This document shows positions 5,181-5,305 of a stretch of DNA of 5,305 nucleotides, in pieces. The DNA is taken from the NCBI GenBank assembly GCA_009704555.1, contig WLDY01000064.1, positions 1 through 5,305 of the forward strand, in the 5' to 3' direction. This DNA comes from Actinomycetota bacterium. Its GTDB lineage: Bacteria; Actinomycetota; Actinomycetes; Nanopelagicales; Nanopelagicaceae. Below the pieces are notes generated by a model, which was not told the DNA's origin, did not search any database, and saw only the letters and a list, made by a program, of their open reading frames with translations. The first letter of the stretch is position 1. Each line of letters opens with the position of its first letter. The translations under genes were made by a program, and so were the position numbers.

Positions 5181-5305
5181 TTACTGCGGAGATTTGCGTG
5201 CGCCGATCCTTCGTGAACGTTCGAGTTGAAGCGACCAAGGGATCTTCTCGCCGAGTTCTTCGGCAGCGGCGATCGCCCATCGTGGGTTTCGCAACATCTC
5301 TCGTC
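5181..5305 (-). CDS. Old Yellow Enzyme-like NADH:flavin oxidoreductase, C-terminal fragment (5' part outside window)
   Basis: On the minus strand, a frame entering at 5303 runs 40 codons to a TAA at 5181-5183. It reads REMLRNPRWAIAAAEELG and continues with KIPWSLQLERSRR. The pattern L-R-N-P-x-W, then an alanine-rich helix, then a short tail ending in a Q-x-E-R motif, resembles the C-terminus of YqjM-type Old Yellow Enzymes, FMN proteins that reduce activated double bonds or act as dehydrogenases/demethylases. The other two minus-strand frames are open for part of this stretch but give no family-like sequence. The tail after QLER is about 11 residues longer than in the compact YqjM form. The gene converges on the FAD oxidoreductase gene with a 27-base gap in which I see no strong terminator. 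The family call rests on about 30 residues. Confidence 0.65.
   Translation of the reverse strand, partial: REMLRNPRWAIAAAEELGEKIPWSLQLERSRRIGARKSPQ

Overview
The window looks like a catabolic and uptake segment of a bacterial chromosome. GC content, judged by eye, is in the mid-to-high 50s per cent. Genes are packed tightly with 4-base overlaps. The divergent intergenic region is short, and one gene there appears to be transcribed without a leader and to start with GTG. Leaderless GTG starts with a -10 box just upstream are common in Actinomycetota, so I lean that way. No marker gene is present, so the taxonomy is weak inference. I see no RNA gene, mobile element, CRISPR array or phage signal.

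Layout. (1) Bases 1-2977, plus strand: the 3' end of a peptide-transporter operon. It holds a DppD/OppD-type ATPase (5' part and Walker A outside the window), a complete DppF/OppF-type ATPase (804-1781), and a complete metal-dependent amidohydrolase of the COG1228 type (1778-2977). They are joined by ATGA and GTGA overlaps. The permeases and binding protein usual for such systems are not visible and would be expected upstream. (2) 2996-3922, minus strand: a DapA/NAL-family class I aldolase or lyase, convergent with the amidohydrolase. The stop codons of these two genes lie in the two arms of one inverted repeat. (3) 3923-4004: a compact divergent regulatory region with overlapping -10 boxes on the two strands and an 8-base palindrome. 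(4) 4005-5153, plus strand: an FAD-dependent oxidoreductase of the D-amino-acid oxidase/dehydrogenase (DAO) fold. (5) 5181-5305, minus strand: the C-terminus of an Old Yellow Enzyme-like NADH:flavin oxidoreductase that continues past the window. It is visible only in a short open frame.

How the genes may work together (inference): the ABC system would import short peptides or related compounds. The amidohydrolase, whose characterised relatives include Xaa-Pro dipeptidases, would hydrolyse them. The FAD enzyme would oxidise an amino acid or amine, and the DapA-family enzyme would process a resulting keto or imine acid. This resembles the parts list for hydroxyproline or proline-derivative catabolism (D-hydroxyproline dehydrogenase plus a DapA-family pyrroline-4-hydroxy-2-carboxylate deaminase). 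The exact substrates cannot be proved from sequence alone.

The tetranucleotide GATC is strikingly frequent across the whole window, close to one hundred sites by hand count, in both genes and spacers.
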